This document shows, in pieces, positions 62,856-64,000 of a stretch of DNA of 64,000 bases; position 1 is the stretch's first letter; every line of letters begins with the position of its first letter. The position numbers and the translations under genes are program-made. The notes beneath the pieces are model-generated. The model did not search any database. It saw only the letters and a list, made by a program, of their open reading frames with translations, and was not told the DNA's origin. The DNA is from Candidatus Enterococcus huntleyi (GTDB lineage Bacteria > Bacillota > Bacilli > Lactobacillales > Enterococcaceae), in contig NZ_MAEJ01000012.1 of assembly GCF_009933175.1 (NCBI RefSeq), positions 124,001 through 188,000 on the forward strand, in the 5' to 3' direction.

Positions 62856-64000
62856 ATGTATAAAACAAACACACATACCCAACTTTCTTTTGAAGATTTT
62901 GATCAACCAGTAGGTCTTAAGATGAACCCTGGAAATCGCTGGATAAAAAAAGCGGGAATCATTCCTTGGGTAGCGTTGGAAAAGGAGTATGCAAAAAATT
63001 TCCGTAACAAAAAAGGAAATTTTGCGAAACCCTTACGAATGGCCTTGGGTTCGTTGCTTATCCAAAAAGAATATAACTATTCGGATGAAGAAACTGTTCT
63101 ACAAATCCAAGAAAATCCATATCTCCAATTCTTCATTGGCTTGCCTGGGTATCAGGACGAAAAGCCTTTTGATGCCTCTACGATGGTCTATTTCCGTAAA
63201 CGATTGGATGAAGTGACCTTGATGGAAATTAACGAAAAAAATCTTAGATGCACAACAAAAACCTAAGAATAATGATGATGGCGATTCGACTGGTGGCACG
63301 CTTATTTTAGATGCACGTGTGCACCCCAACAGGTCAAATATTCAACTGAGACCGAATTACTCAACGATGCAAGAACGCATGCAGAAACCATTATTGATAC
63401 AATTTGCGAAGCAACCAACGTGAAGAAATCGCGTATTTATCGTAAGAAAGCTTGTGGGGTTTATTTGTCTATCGTTCGTCGTAAAAAGAAATCACTTAGA
63501 TTGCTGCGTCCAAAAATCCGCAAACTGTTAAATTTCCTAAAACGAGATATCCGAATCATCAAAGAATTCTGGAAAGCAAGCTATCTTCTAAATGAGCAAG
63601 AAAAACATCAGTGAGAAACCATCGAGCGCATCTATGGTCAACAACAACAGATGTATGAAAATCGCACGCATAGTGTACCCGACCGTATTATCAGCTTTCA
63701 TCAGCCGTGGATTCGACCGATTGTTCGTGGAAAAACCAAGGCGGCAACGTAGTTCGGAGCCAAATTAGATTTAAGTTTGGACAATGGATTCACTCGATTA
63801 GAGAAAACAAGTTTTGATGCCTACAATGAGTCTGAGGTACTCGTCACAGCCGTTCGAAGATACTATGATCGTTATGGGTATTATCCGGAGAGCGTGCTCG
63901 CCGATAAAATTTATCGCAATCGAAACAACATCAATTACTGTATCGCACGAGGGATTCGTTTGTCTGGTCCGGCATTAGGTCGACCAAAGAAAAACGAAAT
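62856..64000 (+). pseudogene. Decayed IS5/IS1182-type transposase, cut by the window edge
   Basis: The start MYKTNTHTQLSFEDFDQPVG follows TGGAGG; SDEETVLQIQENPYLQFFIGLPGYQDEKPFDASTMVYFRKRL is the DUF772-type N-terminal domain of IS5/IS1182 transposases. The frame is broken four times. An extra A in a run near 63240 shifts the frame, one A is missing near 63312 and restores it, a TGA stands at 63612 and a TAG follows near 63750. Reading through these gives a continuous transposase (RKKKSLRLLRPKIRKLLNFLKRD, then GAKLDLSLDNGFTRLEKTSFDAYNESEVL and RRYYDRYGYYPESVLADKIYRNRNN, the DDE region) to the end of the window. Confidence 0.88.

Overview
The window is chromosomal DNA of a low-GC Gram-positive of the order Lactobacillales, most likely Enterococcus or a close relative. 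The grounds are AT-rich DNA with strong AAGGAGG ribosome binding sites, the neighbouring mltG, greA and liaFSR genes (50.5-55.2 kb), and a teichoic-acid locus following map and a tagO-type gene. I assign genus level only, from memory of gene families and gene order; no database was searched. No tRNA, rRNA, CRISPR array or intact prophage was recognised.

Layout. 0-4.2 kb: the edge of an ABC exporter permease, an EmrB/QacA-type drug exporter under a promoter covered by a perfect palindrome, an Rrf2 regulator and two small proteins. 4.2-5.85 kb: a gene-free stretch with four diverged copies of an element bounded by inverted repeats, arranged as two duplicated pairs. 5.85-10.4 kb: aldo/keto reductase with divergent TetR, an XRE membrane regulator, an AraC regulator and an Ntn-type hydrolase. 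10.7-15.7 kb: leuABCD preceded by a leader that encodes a 14-residue peptide ending in three Leu codons, a hairpin and a terminator, so a leucine attenuator. 15.8-31.9 kb: an accessory stretch rich in small regulatory modules (AraC-VOC, YtrA-type GntR-ABC, TetR-M23, AraC-VOC, ABC exporter plus two-component system), with a membrane GDPD and a run of detoxification-like genes. 32-39.8 kb: an M24-fold protein, an ArsR-ABC exporter pair, two acetyltransferases, an M29 aminopeptidase, a TetR and a flavodoxin.

From 40 kb the content is mostly core and cell envelope: map, a YihY/BrkB membrane protein, the tagO-type gene, then five co-directional wall-polymer genes (two single-domain CDP-glycerol transferase family proteins, a TagA-type glycosyltransferase, a large GT2 plus CDP-glycerol-transferase fusion, a GT2), mltG, greA, liaFSR, a hexapeptide-repeat acyltransferase, a KtrA-type potassium regulator, a HesB-like protein and a GtrB-like glycosyltransferase. 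The window ends with a 2-hydroxyacid dehydrogenase, a DUF1189 protein, a DUF6056-like membrane protein and a decayed IS5/IS1182-type transposase cut by the right edge.

How they fit together: the right half builds and monitors the cell wall (polymer synthesis, glycan-chain release by MltG, envelope-stress sensing by LiaFSR). The left half is metabolic and accessory, with many local regulators beside the transporter or enzyme they probably control. The least explained items are the paired inverted-repeat elements at 4.2-5.85 kb; the best supported regulatory find is the leucine attenuator.
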